From Anaerolineae bacterium (GTDB lineage: Bacteria > Chloroflexota > Anaerolineae > Aggregatilineales > Phototrophicaceae): a DNA stretch of 64,000 nt. The position numbers and the translations under genes were made by a program. Of this stretch, positions 1 through 9,035 are shown one piece after another. Position 1 is the first letter of the stretch. Each line of letters begins with the position of its first letter. The DNA is taken from contig JAFLCG010000019.1 in the NCBI GenBank assembly GCA_017303635.1, positions 29,941-93,940 on the forward strand, read 5' to 3'. Below the pieces are notes generated by a model. The model was not told the DNA's origin. It made no database searches and was given only the letters and a program-made list of their open reading frames with translations.

Positions 1-1398
1 ACAGCCGAACCCCATGGCGGTGTCTTCATTCAGGTCGTCTACCCGGCTCTCGGCCATCTGGCGCGGATACTCGATCTGCCGCTGGAATCGATGTTCCATA
101 TTGCCCGGCTGGTTTCTGCCATGCTCATGTACATGGCACTTTACTACCTCGGCGCTACCATCTGGACGCGCCTCCGCACGCGTCGCATGTTCTTTCTCTT
201 GGTCGCCATCTGTTCCGGACTCGGTTGGTTCTTCAGCCCGCTTCTTGAAGCGCTGGGCCAGCCGGGTATGACCAGTTTACCCGATTTATTTATCCCAGAA
301 ATTTACCCGTTCTACAGCAGCCTGGTGAACGTGCATTTTCCGTTAGCGATTGCGTCTCTAGCCCTGTTAGCCAGTATCATGATTGTCGCCTTCCGTCCTG
401 GCGCAACCCATGAACCAGGCATCAGCAATGGTGGATTTATGGCCGCCCTGCTCAGCCTGGCCTTAGCACTGCTCTACCCGCAAGCCCTGGCGTCGCTAGG
501 GGCGGCACTGGCCCTGTCTACACTAGCCCACTGGCTTGGTCAGCGCCGATTGATCTGGCGGGATCTACGCTGGGTTTCAATCGTAGCGCTCCCAGCCCTG
601 CCCCTTGCGACCTACTATGCCGCCATCGTGACCTACAATCCCATCGTCGCTGAATGGAACCGGCAAAATGTAACATCCCCTCCCAGTATTCTTGTATTAG
701 CACTGGGTCTGGGTCTGCCGTTGCTGATTGCTATACCGGGCTTTATCCGCGCCGTGCGGCGTTTTGATGCCGATGGGGATCGGATCATGCTGCTCTGGTT
801 GGTCGCCATGCTGGTTCTCATGTATTTGCCTACCAGCACGGGTCGTCGCTTTGCCGCCGGGATGATGATCCCATTGGCCTATTTCGCCGCCCGGGCGTTG
901 GAGGATTTCTGGTTCGAGCGGGTCAGCCGTCGCTGGCGCTACCGACTGATCTTGCCTGTCATCCCGCTGATGACCTTGAGTTGGCTCTTTGTCCTGCTGG
1001 CGGGCACCCAGGTCCGCGCTGGTCAATTCTTACCGGTTAACTACATCGCTGCCTTCGAATGGCTTCGGGAGAACCAGCGTGATGGTGATGTGATACTGGC
1101 CTCTGAGGAAGTCAGCGCCTGGATTCCGGGACTTGTCGGCAGTCGTGTCGTCTACGGTCATCCGTTTGAAACGCTCAACGCTCTGGAAAAAGAACAGGCC
1201 GTCAAGGATTGGTACGCGGGCAGGCTTTCCGATTGTGGTGATCTACCACGCCGCAACCAGGTACGCTATATCATCCTCGGCCCATTGGAAACTGAACTGC
1301 GCGAGACTGGGAGTGACCTGCCGGACTGTGCGGCTGATCTGACCGAAGTCTACAAGTCAGAAACCGGTGATCTTCGCATCTATGCTGTCGAAGACTAA
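1..1398 (+). CDS. Polytopic membrane protein, GT-C-like (5' truncated by window)
   Basis: The reading frame is open from the first base, so the true start lies outside the window and internal ATGs such as the one at 91 are not needed. The visible part begins with a soluble loop reading TAEPHGG, then many hydrophobic segments up to about residue 370, and ends in a hydrophilic C-terminal domain of about 100 residues. This layout resembles GT-C-type glycosyltransferases and related Chloroflexi membrane proteins, with extracytoplasmic loops near the start and end. Its stop overlaps the start of the next gene, and the third gene is coupled in the same way, so the three are probably co-translated. 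The substrate cannot be told from sequence. Alternative: a YfhO relative. Confidence 0.7.
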   Translation, partial: TAEPHGGVFIQVVYPALGHLARILDLPLESMFHIARLVSAMLMYMALYYLGATIWTRLRTRRMFFLLVAICSGLGWFFSPLLEALGQPGMTSLPDLFIPEIYPFYSSLVNVHFPLAIASLALLASIMIVAFRPGATHEPGISNGGFMAALLSLALALLYPQALASLGAALALSTLAHWLGQRRLIWRDLRWVSIVALPALPLATYYAAIVTYNPIVAEWNRQNVTSPPSILVLALGLGLPLLIAIPGFIRAVRRFDADGDRIMLLWLVAMLVLMYLPTSTGRRFAAGMMIPLAYFAARALEDFWFERVSRRWRYRLILPVIPLMTLSWLFVLLAGTQVRAGQFLPVNYIAAFEWLRENQRDGDVILASEEVSAWIPGLVGSRVVYGHPFETLNALEKEQAVKDWYAGRLSDCGDLPRRNQVRYIILGPLETELRETGSDLPDCAADLTEVYKSETGDLRIYAVED

Positions 1399-3349
1399 CG
1401 CAGTCTTGCTGCTGGCGGCACTGGCGATCCTTGTACTAGCTGGGTTGCAACCAGAGGCCTTGCCCTTCCCCGGTGCGGAGGCCCGCTTCTCTGATGCGGT
1501 GGTATCGCACTGGCCTGCGGCGCTCTTCCTGCGCGAGTCGGTACTAGAGCGCGGCGAGTTCCCCATCTGGCGAGAGACCACCTTCGCCGGTGCGCCTTTC
1601 GCCGCTAACCCGCTGAACAAAACAGCTTACCCGCCCCAATGGTTGGCGCTGATCTTCCCCCCGGCCCTCCACTTGAACCTCTTGGCGCTTTTGCATCTCG
1701 GCGTCGCTTTTGTAGGTATGTTTTTGTGGGCACGCCACTTGAATCTGCGTGCGGAAGCTGCTTCATTAGCCGCTATTGCCTATACCCTTGCGCCTCGTCT
1801 GATCGGGCATCTGGGAGCCGGTCATCTGGATGTGCTCTATGCCCTGGCCTGGTTCCCCTGGTTGATGTTTAGCTTGCGACAGGTTTTTGACCGGGGTCGG
1901 CTGGTGGATTGGCTGAGTTTATCGTTGGTAACGGCGCTATTGATTCTGGCGGATATGCGCGTCAGCCTGTTCGCCTTGCTGACCGGCGCGGTCTATGCCG
2001 CCAGCCTTTTCTACCGCCACAAGGACTGGGCTGTATGTTTCCTGCCCATGATCGGGGCCGCTGTATTGACGGTGCTGCTGATCCTCGGCCTGATGGTACC
2101 CTTGCTGATCTGGTCGCCCTACCTGACCCGTGCATCGGTAACCGCCGCTGATGCCGGTGGACTTTCATTGCAACCGATTCACCTGCTAGGGCTGCTCTTG
2201 CCGCAACATCGGGGCACAGTCGAAAACCTGACCTACTTCGGTTGGCCTGTGCTGCTGCTGGCGCTACTGGGGCTGCTCACCTTTAGTTTGCGGCAGCGCA
2301 GCCTGGGATTGGCCCTCAGTGTGTTGATCCTGCTCTATGCGCTCGGACCCGCCGGTGCGCTCTGGTCTGTGTTGACTAATATCTTTCCCTTTCTGCTCTG
2401 GTTCCGGGTGCCGTCCCGTGTCTGGTTAATTCTCGCCCTGCTCATCCCGTTGATGGCAGGTTTTGGGCTTCATTGGTTGTTGGGGTTCATCGAGTCTCAC
2501 GCTACCCAACGCTTCCGGCGCTTGAATCTCGGCATGATGGCCCTGACGATGCTGGCGACCATCGGCGGGATTGCAGCGTTGACACTGCTTGGTTTACCGC
2601 CTACCGTCGGTCTGAGCACCCTCATCATGGGAGCGATGAGTGGTCTCCTCTTGCTGCTGGCGCTCAATCAACGGATAGCAAAACGCTGGTTGGCACCAGT
2701 CTTCTTAGTGTTAGTTGTCCTTGATCTGGGTTGGACGACGTTACAAATCATCGAGTGGCGCGGCCCGGAGCAATGGCTGGAACCCGGCAGGCCGCTGGCG
2801 GAGCGTCTGCTTGCCGACAATGCCGACCGTATCTATTCCCCGGCCTACAGCCTCGAACAGCAGGTGGCTGCCGCTTATAACCTGAAGCTGTTTGGCGGGG
2901 TTGACCCATTCCAAATCCAGTCAATCACCGAGGCGATTACAGCAGCGGGCGGCGTACCGCTGACCAGCTACAGCGTAGTCATCCCTCCGTTAAATGTCAC
3001 CAGCGAAGCAGAACTTAATCAGGCCAACCGCGAAGCAATCATTGATACCCGGCTGCTGGGCATCTGGCACGTCAGCCATCTTGTCGCCCCTTATGAAATC
3101 AGCCATCCACGCCTCGAATTACTGGATTACATCAACTCAATCTACATCTATCGCAACCTGGATAATCAGGATCGCCCTGCTGCCGACGATATTCCGGGTT
3201 GGTCAACCGATACCACTATCCAGCCAGATGCCGCTACCATCGTTCAGATGAATAGCCTTACACAAATAGTCGCGCTTTTCTCCCTCATCGCGTTTGCTGG
3301 AGTCACCATTTTATGGCTGAGTCTGTTTCTGCGTCCCCGCCGCGCTTGA
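1382..3349 (+). CDS. YfhO-like polytopic membrane protein
   Basis: This protein of about 655 residues has roughly a dozen hydrophobic segments. An early extracytoplasmic loop carries SDAVVSHWPAALFLRES followed by a G-x-F-P-I-W motif and AANPLNKTAYPPQWL. That pattern is typical of the YfhO family (bacterial membrane proteins tied to glycosylation of lipoteichoic acid or surface glycans in Firmicutes). The ATG at 1382 gives a 17-bp overlap with the upstream gene; an in-frame GTG at 1367 is a less likely start. The C-terminal 150 residues are a soluble domain before a last membrane segment. The tandem arrangement with the flanking relatives suggests one surface-glycan or lipid-linked sugar function. 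The role in Chloroflexi is inferred. Confidence 0.7.
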   Translation: MLSKTNAVLLLAALAILVLAGLQPEALPFPGAEARFSDAVVSHWPAALFLRESVLERGEFPIWRETTFAGAPFAANPLNKTAYPPQWLALIFPPALHLNLLALLHLGVAFVGMFLWARHLNLRAEAASLAAIAYTLAPRLIGHLGAGHLDVLYALAWFPWLMFSLRQVFDRGRLVDWLSLSLVTALLILADMRVSLFALLTGAVYAASLFYRHKDWAVCFLPMIGAAVLTVLLILGLMVPLLIWSPYLTRASVTAADAGGLSLQPIHLLGLLLPQHRGTVENLTYFGWPVLLLALLGLLTFSLRQRSLGLALSVLILLYALGPAGALWSVLTNIFPFLLWFRVPSRVWLILALLIPLMAGFGLHWLLGFIESHATQRFRRLNLGMMALTMLATIGGIAALTLLGLPPTVGLSTLIMGAMSGLLLLLALNQRIAKRWLAPVFLVLVVLDLGWTTLQIIEWRGPEQWLEPGRPLAERLLADNADRIYSPAYSLEQQVAAAYNLKLFGGVDPFQIQSITEAITAAGGVPLTSYSVVIPPLNVTSEAELNQANREAIIDTRLLGIWHVSHLVAPYEISHPRLELLDYINSIYIYRNLDNQDRPAADDIPGWSTDTTIQPDAATIVQMNSLTQIVALFSLIAFAGVTILWLSLFLRPRRA

Positions 3350-5637
3350 TTGGCCGTCTACCCTTATTCATTCTGGCGCTGGCGTTAGTGACCCTCTTTC
3401 ATCGACTGTTGCTGGGGGAAGCCTTCTACTGGGGTTTGCCTTCGCTGCAATTCTACCCCTGGCGCGAATACGCCTTTGATCTGCTGCGGCAAGGTCAGTT
3501 ACCCCTCTGGAATCCCTATAACGGAGCCGGTGCGCCTCTGCTGGCGAACTACCAATCTGCCCTGCTCTACCCCTTTCACTGGCCAGGCCTGCTGCTTCCC
3601 CTGGCGTCTTGGATGAGCATAACGGCGGTACTGCACTTGTTCATTGCCGGTTGGGGCATGTGGGCCTTCACCGGACGTCTTGGCGTACCAACCCTGGGCC
3701 GTGGCCTCAGCACGCTGTCCTTCGCCTTAACTGCTTATCTGGTCGCCCGCCTCGGCACCTATCCCACCATCACCGCCGCCGCTTGGCTCCCCTGGACTTT
3801 ATGGGCAGCGCTCGGCTTACTCCAATATGGAAGGCCGCGCGACATCGGCTGGCTTGGCATGCTAACCGGTCTACAACTCCTGGCAGGACATGCTCAAACC
3901 ACCTGGTACAGCCTGCTTCTCACGGGAGCATTCGCCGCCTGGTGGACTTTCACCCATCGTCCGATCCAGTGGCGTCACTTCGCCTTTATCCTAATTGGCA
4001 TGACTCTTGGTGGACTGATCGCTGCTGTCCAACTGCTTCCGACCGCGGAACTCCTGCGGGCTTCCCAGCGTTCGACCGGCGTCGATTTTGAATTTGCTAT
4101 GAACTTCAGTTACGCGCCTGCCCGTGCTTTCAATCTCATTATGCCGGACTTCTTTGGCACCCCGGCGGATGGTTCCTATCTGACCAAAGAAAAAGGAGCT
4201 TACTTTGAAGATGCCGTTTATGTCGGCCTCATTCCCCTGATCTCCGCGCTGGCCGGAGTGACCGCCTGGCTCTACCGCACCCTGCGCCGCCGTGAACAAC
4301 CGTCTTACACACAGACCGCCCCTTTCTGGTTACTCGTGGTGCTGATCGGCTTCATATTCGCACTCGGTCGTTTCTCACCGATCTTTCCCTTCTTCTACCA
4401 GAATGTTCCGACCTTCAGCCTGTTTCAGGCACCTGTTCGCTGGCATCTATGGACAGTCGCTGGGTTGGCCGTCCTGGCAGGGATCGGCGCTGGCGCATGG
4501 GGCAAAGGGCATTGGCTGCTCTTCGGCACCCGCCTTGCAACTGCCGCCGGGATTGGAGCCGTTGCCCTGGCCCTGATCGCCCCGCAGTTCCTCCCGCTTG
4601 AGGGGGAAGCTGCCACCAACGCCGCCATCCTCATTCGCGCCTTTGTCATCGCGGGAACTGTCGCTGCCGCCGCTGGCATCCTCACCCTCGCCCAACCGGA
4701 AAACAAATCCAGTCGCTGGTATCCCCTGTGGATGCTCGCTGTCTGGGTGATCGTTGCAGCTGATCTGGCACTGCCCTCGCGGGGCCTCAACCCCACCACG
4801 TCAGCTGACTTATTTGAGCGCCAGTCAGCCGCATCAATCCGGCGTGCCTGGTGGCCGGAAGAAACACTGGAACAAATCCAGTTTGATCGTTATTTACAGC
4901 TCTACGATTACCCCGCCTTGGAGCCGCAGCTTGCTGATTATCGCAGCAGTCGAATACCGAACCTCAACCTGCTGGATCGCAGTCCGCTGCTGAATAACTT
5001 CGACCCCCTTCTGACGGATGGCTATGATCAGCTCTCGATCTGGCTGAGCAAAAACGAAACCAACACCAACCTGTTGCTCCGCCTGGCAGGTGTTGAAGAA
5101 GTCTTTGATACAAATGGATTGATCCAACCCGTGCCACAACCCGGCTCCCGCGCTTATGTTGTCGCCTCCGCCTGTATCGATTTCACCGGCACGTTGGAAC
5201 CTGCTACTGCTGGCTCGCTAACCGAACAATGGAATCCGGCTTCACAGGTCTTGATTGCAGACTCATCCCTACCGATCTGTGATCAGTCGATAATTGAGGC
5301 AGAGAGCCCGGGACAAGCAACGATTATTGCCGAGTCCGCTAATCAGGTCGAACTTCAGGTCAACGCACCTAGCGGAGGTTGGCTGGTGCTGGCTGATACC
5401 GACTATCCCGGTTGGACAGCAACAGTAAATGGCACGCCCACCACCATCCACCGAGGCAATATTGCCTTCCGGGCTGTTGAAATCCCCTCCGGCGAATCGA
5501 CGGTTCTATTCACGTATCAACCGGGCTGGCTCCTGCCCGGTTTACTGGTGTCCCTGTGCGGCATTTTGGTCACACTCGTTTTGTTCAGATGGCGTTCACC
5601 AGTCGCGGGTAGCACCCAGCAAGTCCTCAAGTTATAG
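3313..5637 (+). CDS. YfhO family membrane protein
   Basis: This protein has 774 residues. The N-terminal loop motif LQFYPWREYAFDLLRQGQLP, then LWNPYNGAGAPLLANYQS, is the family signature of YfhO (PF09586). The C-terminus ends with the classic YfhO beta-domain, with DTDYPGWTATVNG near residue 695 and a final membrane helix. There are about twelve membrane segments. It overlaps the upstream gene by 37 bp, the third link in an overlapping chain. The sequence is complete with no missing signature. YfhO homologues take part in transferring sugars from lipid carriers outside the membrane; the acceptor here is unknown. A palindrome and a possible promoter separate it from fabG. Confidence 0.8.
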   Translation: MAESVSASPPRLIGRLPLFILALALVTLFHRLLLGEAFYWGLPSLQFYPWREYAFDLLRQGQLPLWNPYNGAGAPLLANYQSALLYPFHWPGLLLPLASWMSITAVLHLFIAGWGMWAFTGRLGVPTLGRGLSTLSFALTAYLVARLGTYPTITAAAWLPWTLWAALGLLQYGRPRDIGWLGMLTGLQLLAGHAQTTWYSLLLTGAFAAWWTFTHRPIQWRHFAFILIGMTLGGLIAAVQLLPTAELLRASQRSTGVDFEFAMNFSYAPARAFNLIMPDFFGTPADGSYLTKEKGAYFEDAVYVGLIPLISALAGVTAWLYRTLRRREQPSYTQTAPFWLLVVLIGFIFALGRFSPIFPFFYQNVPTFSLFQAPVRWHLWTVAGLAVLAGIGAGAWGKGHWLLFGTRLATAAGIGAVALALIAPQFLPLEGEAATNAAILIRAFVIAGTVAAAAGILTLAQPENKSSRWYPLWMLAVWVIVAADLALPSRGLNPTTSADLFERQSAASIRRAWWPEETLEQIQFDRYLQLYDYPALEPQLADYRSSRIPNLNLLDRSPLLNNFDPLLTDGYDQLSIWLSKNETNTNLLLRLAGVEEVFDTNGLIQPVPQPGSRAYVVASACIDFTGTLEPATAGSLTEQWNPASQVLIADSSLPICDQSIIEAESPGQATIIAESANQVELQVNAPSGGWLVLADTDYPGWTATVNGTPTTIHRGNIAFRAVEIPSGESTVLFTYQPGWLLPGLLVSLCGILVTLVLFRWRSPVAGSTQQVLKL

Positions 5638-5651
5638 TTGACCTGTTTATA

Positions 5652-5661
5652 GTAACGTTAC
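5652..5661. promoter_or_regulatory. 10-bp perfect palindrome upstream of fabG
   Basis: GTAACGTTAC lies 17 bases before the fabG start codon and just behind a possible -10 hexamer TATAGT (5648-5653). It could be a small operator. No cognate regulator is adjacent, so this is a weak inference. Confidence 0.25.
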
Positions 5662-5678
5662 CTGGACAGGACAAAACT

Positions 5679-6425
5679 ATGGCTCCCTTAACCGAAAAAA
5701 TCGCCATTGTGACCGGCGGCAGCCGGGGCATTGGTCGCGGCATTGCTCTCGAACTCGGCAAACGCGGCGCGACGGTAATCGTCAATTACAAAGGCAACGC
5801 AGATGCAGCCCAGGAAGTAGTTGAGCAGATCAAAGCCGGTGGAGCTAATGCCCTGGCAGTACAGGCCGATGTCGGTAGTGTCGAAGGCTCCGAAGCACTC
5901 ATCAAAGCCGCGCTCGATTCGTTCGGCAAGCTGGATATTCTGGTCAATAATGCTGGAACCACCCGCGATAATCTCATCATGATGATGAAGCCAGAAGACT
6001 TCGACACGGTCATCGAAACCAACCTCCGCAGCACGTGGCTCTGCTCTAAAGCCGCCGTAAAGACCATGATGCGGAAGCGCTATGGGCGCATCATCAATAT
6101 CACCAGCATCAGCGGCATTGCCGGCAACGCCGGGCAGACCAACTATAGCGCCAGCAAGGCCGGTATCATCGGCCTGACCAAAGCCCTCGCCCGCGAAGTT
6201 GCCTCCCGGGGAATCACCGTCAACGCGGTCGCCCCCGGCTTTGTGCTGACCGACCTCACCAAAGACCTGCCGGAAGAAATCACCAAACAGTTGAACGCCA
6301 ATATCCCGCTGGGGCGCTGGGGGGCGATAGAAGACGTGGCCTATTCCACCGCCTTCCTCGCCTCTGACGAAGCTGCCTACATCACCGGGCATATACTGGT
6401 TGTAGATGGCGGCATGGCGATGTAA
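5679..6425 (+). CDS. fabG: 3-oxoacyl-ACP reductase (SDR family)
   Basis: This 248-residue short-chain dehydrogenase of classical FabG length catalyses NADPH-dependent reduction of 3-oxoacyl-ACP in fatty-acid elongation. It has the cofactor motif TGGSRGIG at residues 12-19, NNAG at 90-93, catalytic Ser143, Tyr156 and Lys160 (YSASK), and an Asn in the ETNL segment near 114. The C-terminal GHILVVDGGMAM is typical of FabG. It starts at ATG behind an ACAGGAC ribosome-binding site. No other fatty-acid genes are adjacent, so a role as a dedicated acetoacetyl-CoA reductase or another SDR activity cannot be ruled out. Confidence 0.88.
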   Translation: MAPLTEKIAIVTGGSRGIGRGIALELGKRGATVIVNYKGNADAAQEVVEQIKAGGANALAVQADVGSVEGSEALIKAALDSFGKLDILVNNAGTTRDNLIMMMKPEDFDTVIETNLRSTWLCSKAAVKTMMRKRYGRIINITSISGIAGNAGQTNYSASKAGIIGLTKALAREVASRGITVNAVAPGFVLTDLTKDLPEEITKQLNANIPLGRWGAIEDVAYSTAFLASDEAAYITGHILVVDGGMAM

Positions 6426-6448
6426 CTCCACTCCCAAATTGAGATGTT

Positions 6449-6474
6449 TGTAGGGGCGCACGGCTGTGCGCCCG
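6449..6474. repeat. REP-like palindromic element (TGTAGGGG type)
   Basis: A TGTAGG lead is followed by arms GGGCGCAC and GTGCGCCC around GGCT. A near-identical copy is at 42731. It lies between fabG and the HIT gene, in the space where a transcript-end or mRNA-stabilising hairpin would sit. Confidence 0.6.
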
Positions 6475-6505
6475 CTCTGTGCATATCCCCACGATAGGAG
6501 CAACC

Positions 6506-6856
6506 ATGCCCACCATCTTCTCAAAAATCGTTAACCGGGAAATCCCGGCAGAGATTGTCTATCAGGATGACCGCGTCACGGCCTTCAAGGACATACATCC
6601 GCTGGCACCCGTCCACATTCTGATCATCCCCAATATCGAAATACCCACAGCCGATGATATCCAGCCCGAACATGAAGCCATGCTTGGGCATCTGTTTGTC
6701 GTCGCCCAGCAAGTCGCCCGGCAGTTGGGCATCGGTGAAAGTGGCTATCGGCTCATTGTGAACTGCAAAGGGGATGGCGGCCAGGAGGTCTTTCACCTGC
6801 ACATGCATTTGCTCGGTGGTCGCAAATTGGGGCCAATGCTGGCCCCTAAAGAATAG
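6506..6856 (+). CDS. HIT family (HINT-type) protein
   Basis: This 116-residue histidine-triad protein is probably a nucleotide phosphoramidate hydrolase acting on AMP-NH2-type substrates in the cytoplasm. The catalytic triad motif HLHMHLLGG is at residues 97-105. The N-terminal IFSKIVNREIPAEIVYQDD is characteristic of the HINT branch. The ATG at 6506 is preceded at five bases by AGGAG, which decides the start over the upstream TTG-type frame extension. Length and all signature residues fit Hint1-like proteins. It converges with the DsbA-like gene, with a G+C-rich hairpin between them. Confidence 0.9.
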   Translation: MPTIFSKIVNREIPAEIVYQDDRVTAFKDIHPLAPVHILIIPNIEIPTADDIQPEHEAMLGHLFVVAQQVARQLGIGESGYRLIVNCKGDGGQEVFHLHMHLLGGRKLGPMLAPKE

Positions 6857-6866
6857 ACGTACAGAA

Positions 6867-6890
6867 GGGGCGTCCCGGCAAAGACGCCCC
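6867..6890. terminator. G+C-rich hairpin between convergent genes
   Basis: Arms GGGGCGTC and GACGCCCC pair over an 8-base loop in the gap between the convergent HIT and DsbA-like genes. There is no long T-run, so it may act as a bidirectional or Rho-assisted stop. Confidence 0.45.
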
Positions 6891-6906
6891 CAAGGCTTGC
6901 AGGAAC

Positions 6907-7773
6907 CTACGGAGTCGCTTCGGCGGTGACCTCAACAGTTGCTTCAACCGGAGCTGTGGTGTCGGAGGTCGCTTCAGCTGTAACCTCCGGCGTTGCTTCC
7001 GTAGTCACCTCTGGAGTCGCTTCCGCTGGTGTCACCCCTACCGCCGCAATCGCCCGGTCAATCGCATCAAATGTATTCGTCGCCAGTTCATCAATCGAAC
7101 CGCTGGTTGCAACGATCGTCCCATTCACGACAATGCTGGGTGTCGATGTAATGTTCTGAAGGCGGGCAGCATTCTCTGCATCATTGATGACCGTCTGTGA
7201 GCGAGCATCAGTAGCACACGACTGCCACGCACCTACGTCCAGTCCCAGTGCCTCCGCTCCAGCGCGCATGCGATTAGCTGTAAATGCCTGATTGGCATAT
7301 AGAATGTGCCAGCTAAACAGTGCATCGTGATATTCCCAGAACTTGCCCTGTTCATCCGCGCACACGGCAGCACGTGCCGCCCCTTCTCGATTCGTTAAGC
7401 TGCCAAAACTATACAGCGGTACAAAGGTCAGATTAACTGCGCCCGTTCGGACTCGTTCAATCAGACCGTCCATTGCCAGATCATGTAGCGCCTGGCAGCC
7501 AGGGCAACCGAAGCTGGAATACTCAATCACCGAAACGGGCGCATCCGGATTACCAATCCGTGGGAAACCCTGATCGGTGGTCGTGCGCTCCAGGTCAGCA
7601 TACAAAGCCGCCGACTCGGCTGGCAGCGGGGCTTCTGCGGGCAGATTCAATACCACAATCAAAAAGCCAGCAACGACCGCAAACGCAATCACACTGATGA
7701 GAATCGTCATCTGGCGGCTGCGTTTTTTCTCCTGCTCACGTTCTTTACGGCGTTCGACCGTCCTGCGAGTCAT
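6907..7773 (-). CDS. DsbA-like membrane-anchored thiol oxidoreductase
   Basis: This protein has 288 residues. A basic N-terminus is followed by one membrane anchor (about residues 22-43), and the rest is predicted outside the membrane. The thioredoxin-fold domain carries the active site C90-P-G-C93 and a later STPSIVVNG with the cis-proline. This fits the DsbA/thioredoxin_4 family (PF13462) that makes or shuffles disulfides in secreted proteins. The last 40 residues are a low-complexity Glu/Ala/Thr/Val tail with repeated TPEVT- and EATPE-like units, unlike typical DsbA. ATG at 7773 has GAGGA upstream. It follows the korAB terminator, so it is probably its own transcription unit. Confidence 0.85.
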   Translation of the reverse strand: MTRRTVERRKEREQEKKRSRQMTILISVIAFAVVAGFLIVVLNLPAEAPLPAESAALYADLERTTTDQGFPRIGNPDAPVSVIEYSSFGCPGCQALHDLAMDGLIERVRTGAVNLTFVPLYSFGSLTNREGAARAAVCADEQGKFWEYHDALFSWHILYANQAFTANRMRAGAEALGLDVGAWQSCATDARSQTVINDAENAARLQNITSTPSIVVNGTIVATSGSIDELATNTFDAIDRAIAAVGVTPAEATPEVTTEATPEVTAEATSDTTAPVEATVEVTAEATP

Positions 7774-7880
7774 AAGGTGTTGTCCTCTATAGTGATAACG
7801 TCTGGAAACCTGCTGCCGAGTCTACAACACCCCTGCCGAAGTGCAATAACCTCTTGGCAAGCTTTTTGTCACCGACATAG

Positions 7881-7912
7881 AAAAGGCGCACAGCCATGTG
7901 CTGTACGCCCTT
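7881..7912 (-). terminator. Rho-independent terminator of the kor operon
   Basis: Arms GGCGCACAGC (7885-7894) and GCTGTACGCC (7900-7909) pair with one mismatch. On the minus strand the stem is followed by a TTTT run. It lies downstream of korB, in the 218-base gap before the DsbA-like gene. Confidence 0.7.
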
Positions 7913-7991
7913 ATGTTCATGCTATTTGCGCTACAGGCTTCCCATTAGCGACTTTTCGCCATAGGTGAGGAAAGCAACCAAGAACAGAGAC

Positions 7992-9032
7992 TTACTTATA
8001 ACTCTCCATCAGAGTCAGGAGCGCATCCTTGGAAGGACGCAGTTTGTCATCTGGCAGATGCACCAGAGGTACATCCGTGATGTTCAGAGTATCCGCCAGT
8101 GTCGGTCGTGGTTCTTCGTAGTAAATCAGACCCGTGATGAATTCCTGCTCGATCTGGGCTTTCTCAAGTAGGGTGATCGCCTGGGCACGGCTGCGCGGAT
8201 CATGATCGCGCCCAGCCTTCTTCATCCGGACATGGGAACCGTCGTGGAGTTCCACTGTAATCACGTCGTAGTCGCCTTCGATAGTGATTTCCTCACGGTC
8301 GGGCACAGCACCACGCTCATAGTAGGTGATCTCATGGATCGGAATTTCGTTTTCCTTGCCATAATCATAGCTCTTGTTTGACCCTGGATTGTTATTGAAG
8401 GTCACACACGGGCTGATGATGTCCACCACTGCCGTTCCGCGATGGCTCATAGCAGCCTTGATGAGTGTCTGAGCTTGCTTGGCATCACCGGAAAAGCTAC
8501 GTGCTACAAAGGTCGCACCACCAACAATCGCTTCCAGGCAGAGATCAATCGCCGGAAGTTCGTTCTTACCGTAGTATTTCAATACCTGACCGGCGTCCGA
8601 AGTCGCCGAGAACTGACCTTTGGTCAGGCCATACACACCATTGTTCTCGATGATGTAAACCATTGGCACATTACGGCGTACCAGGTGCTTGAACTGCCCC
8701 ATGCCGATGCTGCCGGTATCGCCGTCACCGCTCACGCCGATGGCGAACAGATTGCGGTTCGCCAGCGTCGCACCGGTAGCAACCGACGGCATACGCCCAT
8801 GTACAGAGTTGAACGAGTGCGCCCGCCCCAGGAAATAGGCCGGGGTCTTGCTGGAACAACCGATACCGCTCAGCTTAATCAGGTTGTGCTGATTGATGCC
8901 CAGATCATACATCGCGCTGATGATCTGATTGCTGATCGAGTCATGGCCGCAGCCGGGGCAAAGCGTGCTCTTGACACCCTTATATTCTTCACGGCTCAGG
9001 CCGAGTGCATTAGTCTTGGCTACTGGAGGCAT
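7992..9032 (-). CDS. korB: 2-oxoacid:ferredoxin oxidoreductase beta subunit
   Basis: This 346-residue thiamine-diphosphate subunit works with KorA to convert a 2-oxoacid plus CoA to acyl-CoA, reducing ferredoxin. Visible motifs are CPGCGHD near residue 25, the ThDP/Mg motif around VSGDGDTGSIG, and ENNGVYGLTKGQFS. The two-subunit form with an N-terminal CPGC and the length match KorB of 2-oxoglutarate oxidoreductases more than four-subunit Por. It starts 3 bases after korA ends, so translation is coupled. With aconitase elsewhere in the window it would fit the citric acid cycle. Pyruvate or another 2-oxoacid remains possible. Confidence 0.88.
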   Translation of the reverse strand: MPPVAKTNALGLSREEYKGVKSTLCPGCGHDSISNQIISAMYDLGINQHNLIKLSGIGCSSKTPAYFLGRAHSFNSVHGRMPSVATGATLANRNLFAIGVSGDGDTGSIGMGQFKHLVRRNVPMVYIIENNGVYGLTKGQFSATSDAGQVLKYYGKNELPAIDLCLEAIVGGATFVARSFSGDAKQAQTLIKAAMSHRGTAVVDIISPCVTFNNNPGSNKSYDYGKENEIPIHEITYYERGAVPDREEITIEGDYDVITVELHDGSHVRMKKAGRDHDPRSRAQAITLLEKAQIEQEFITGLIYYEEPRPTLADTLNITDVPLVHLPDDKLRPSKDALLTLMESYK

Positions 9033-9035
9033 GGC

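Noticed and set aside
5688..6524. Long minus-strand open frame of 278 codons opposite fabG
   Set aside because: It lies fully opposite a well-supported SDR gene, has Gly/Asp-rich composition without a family motif and is the result of codon bias on the other strand.
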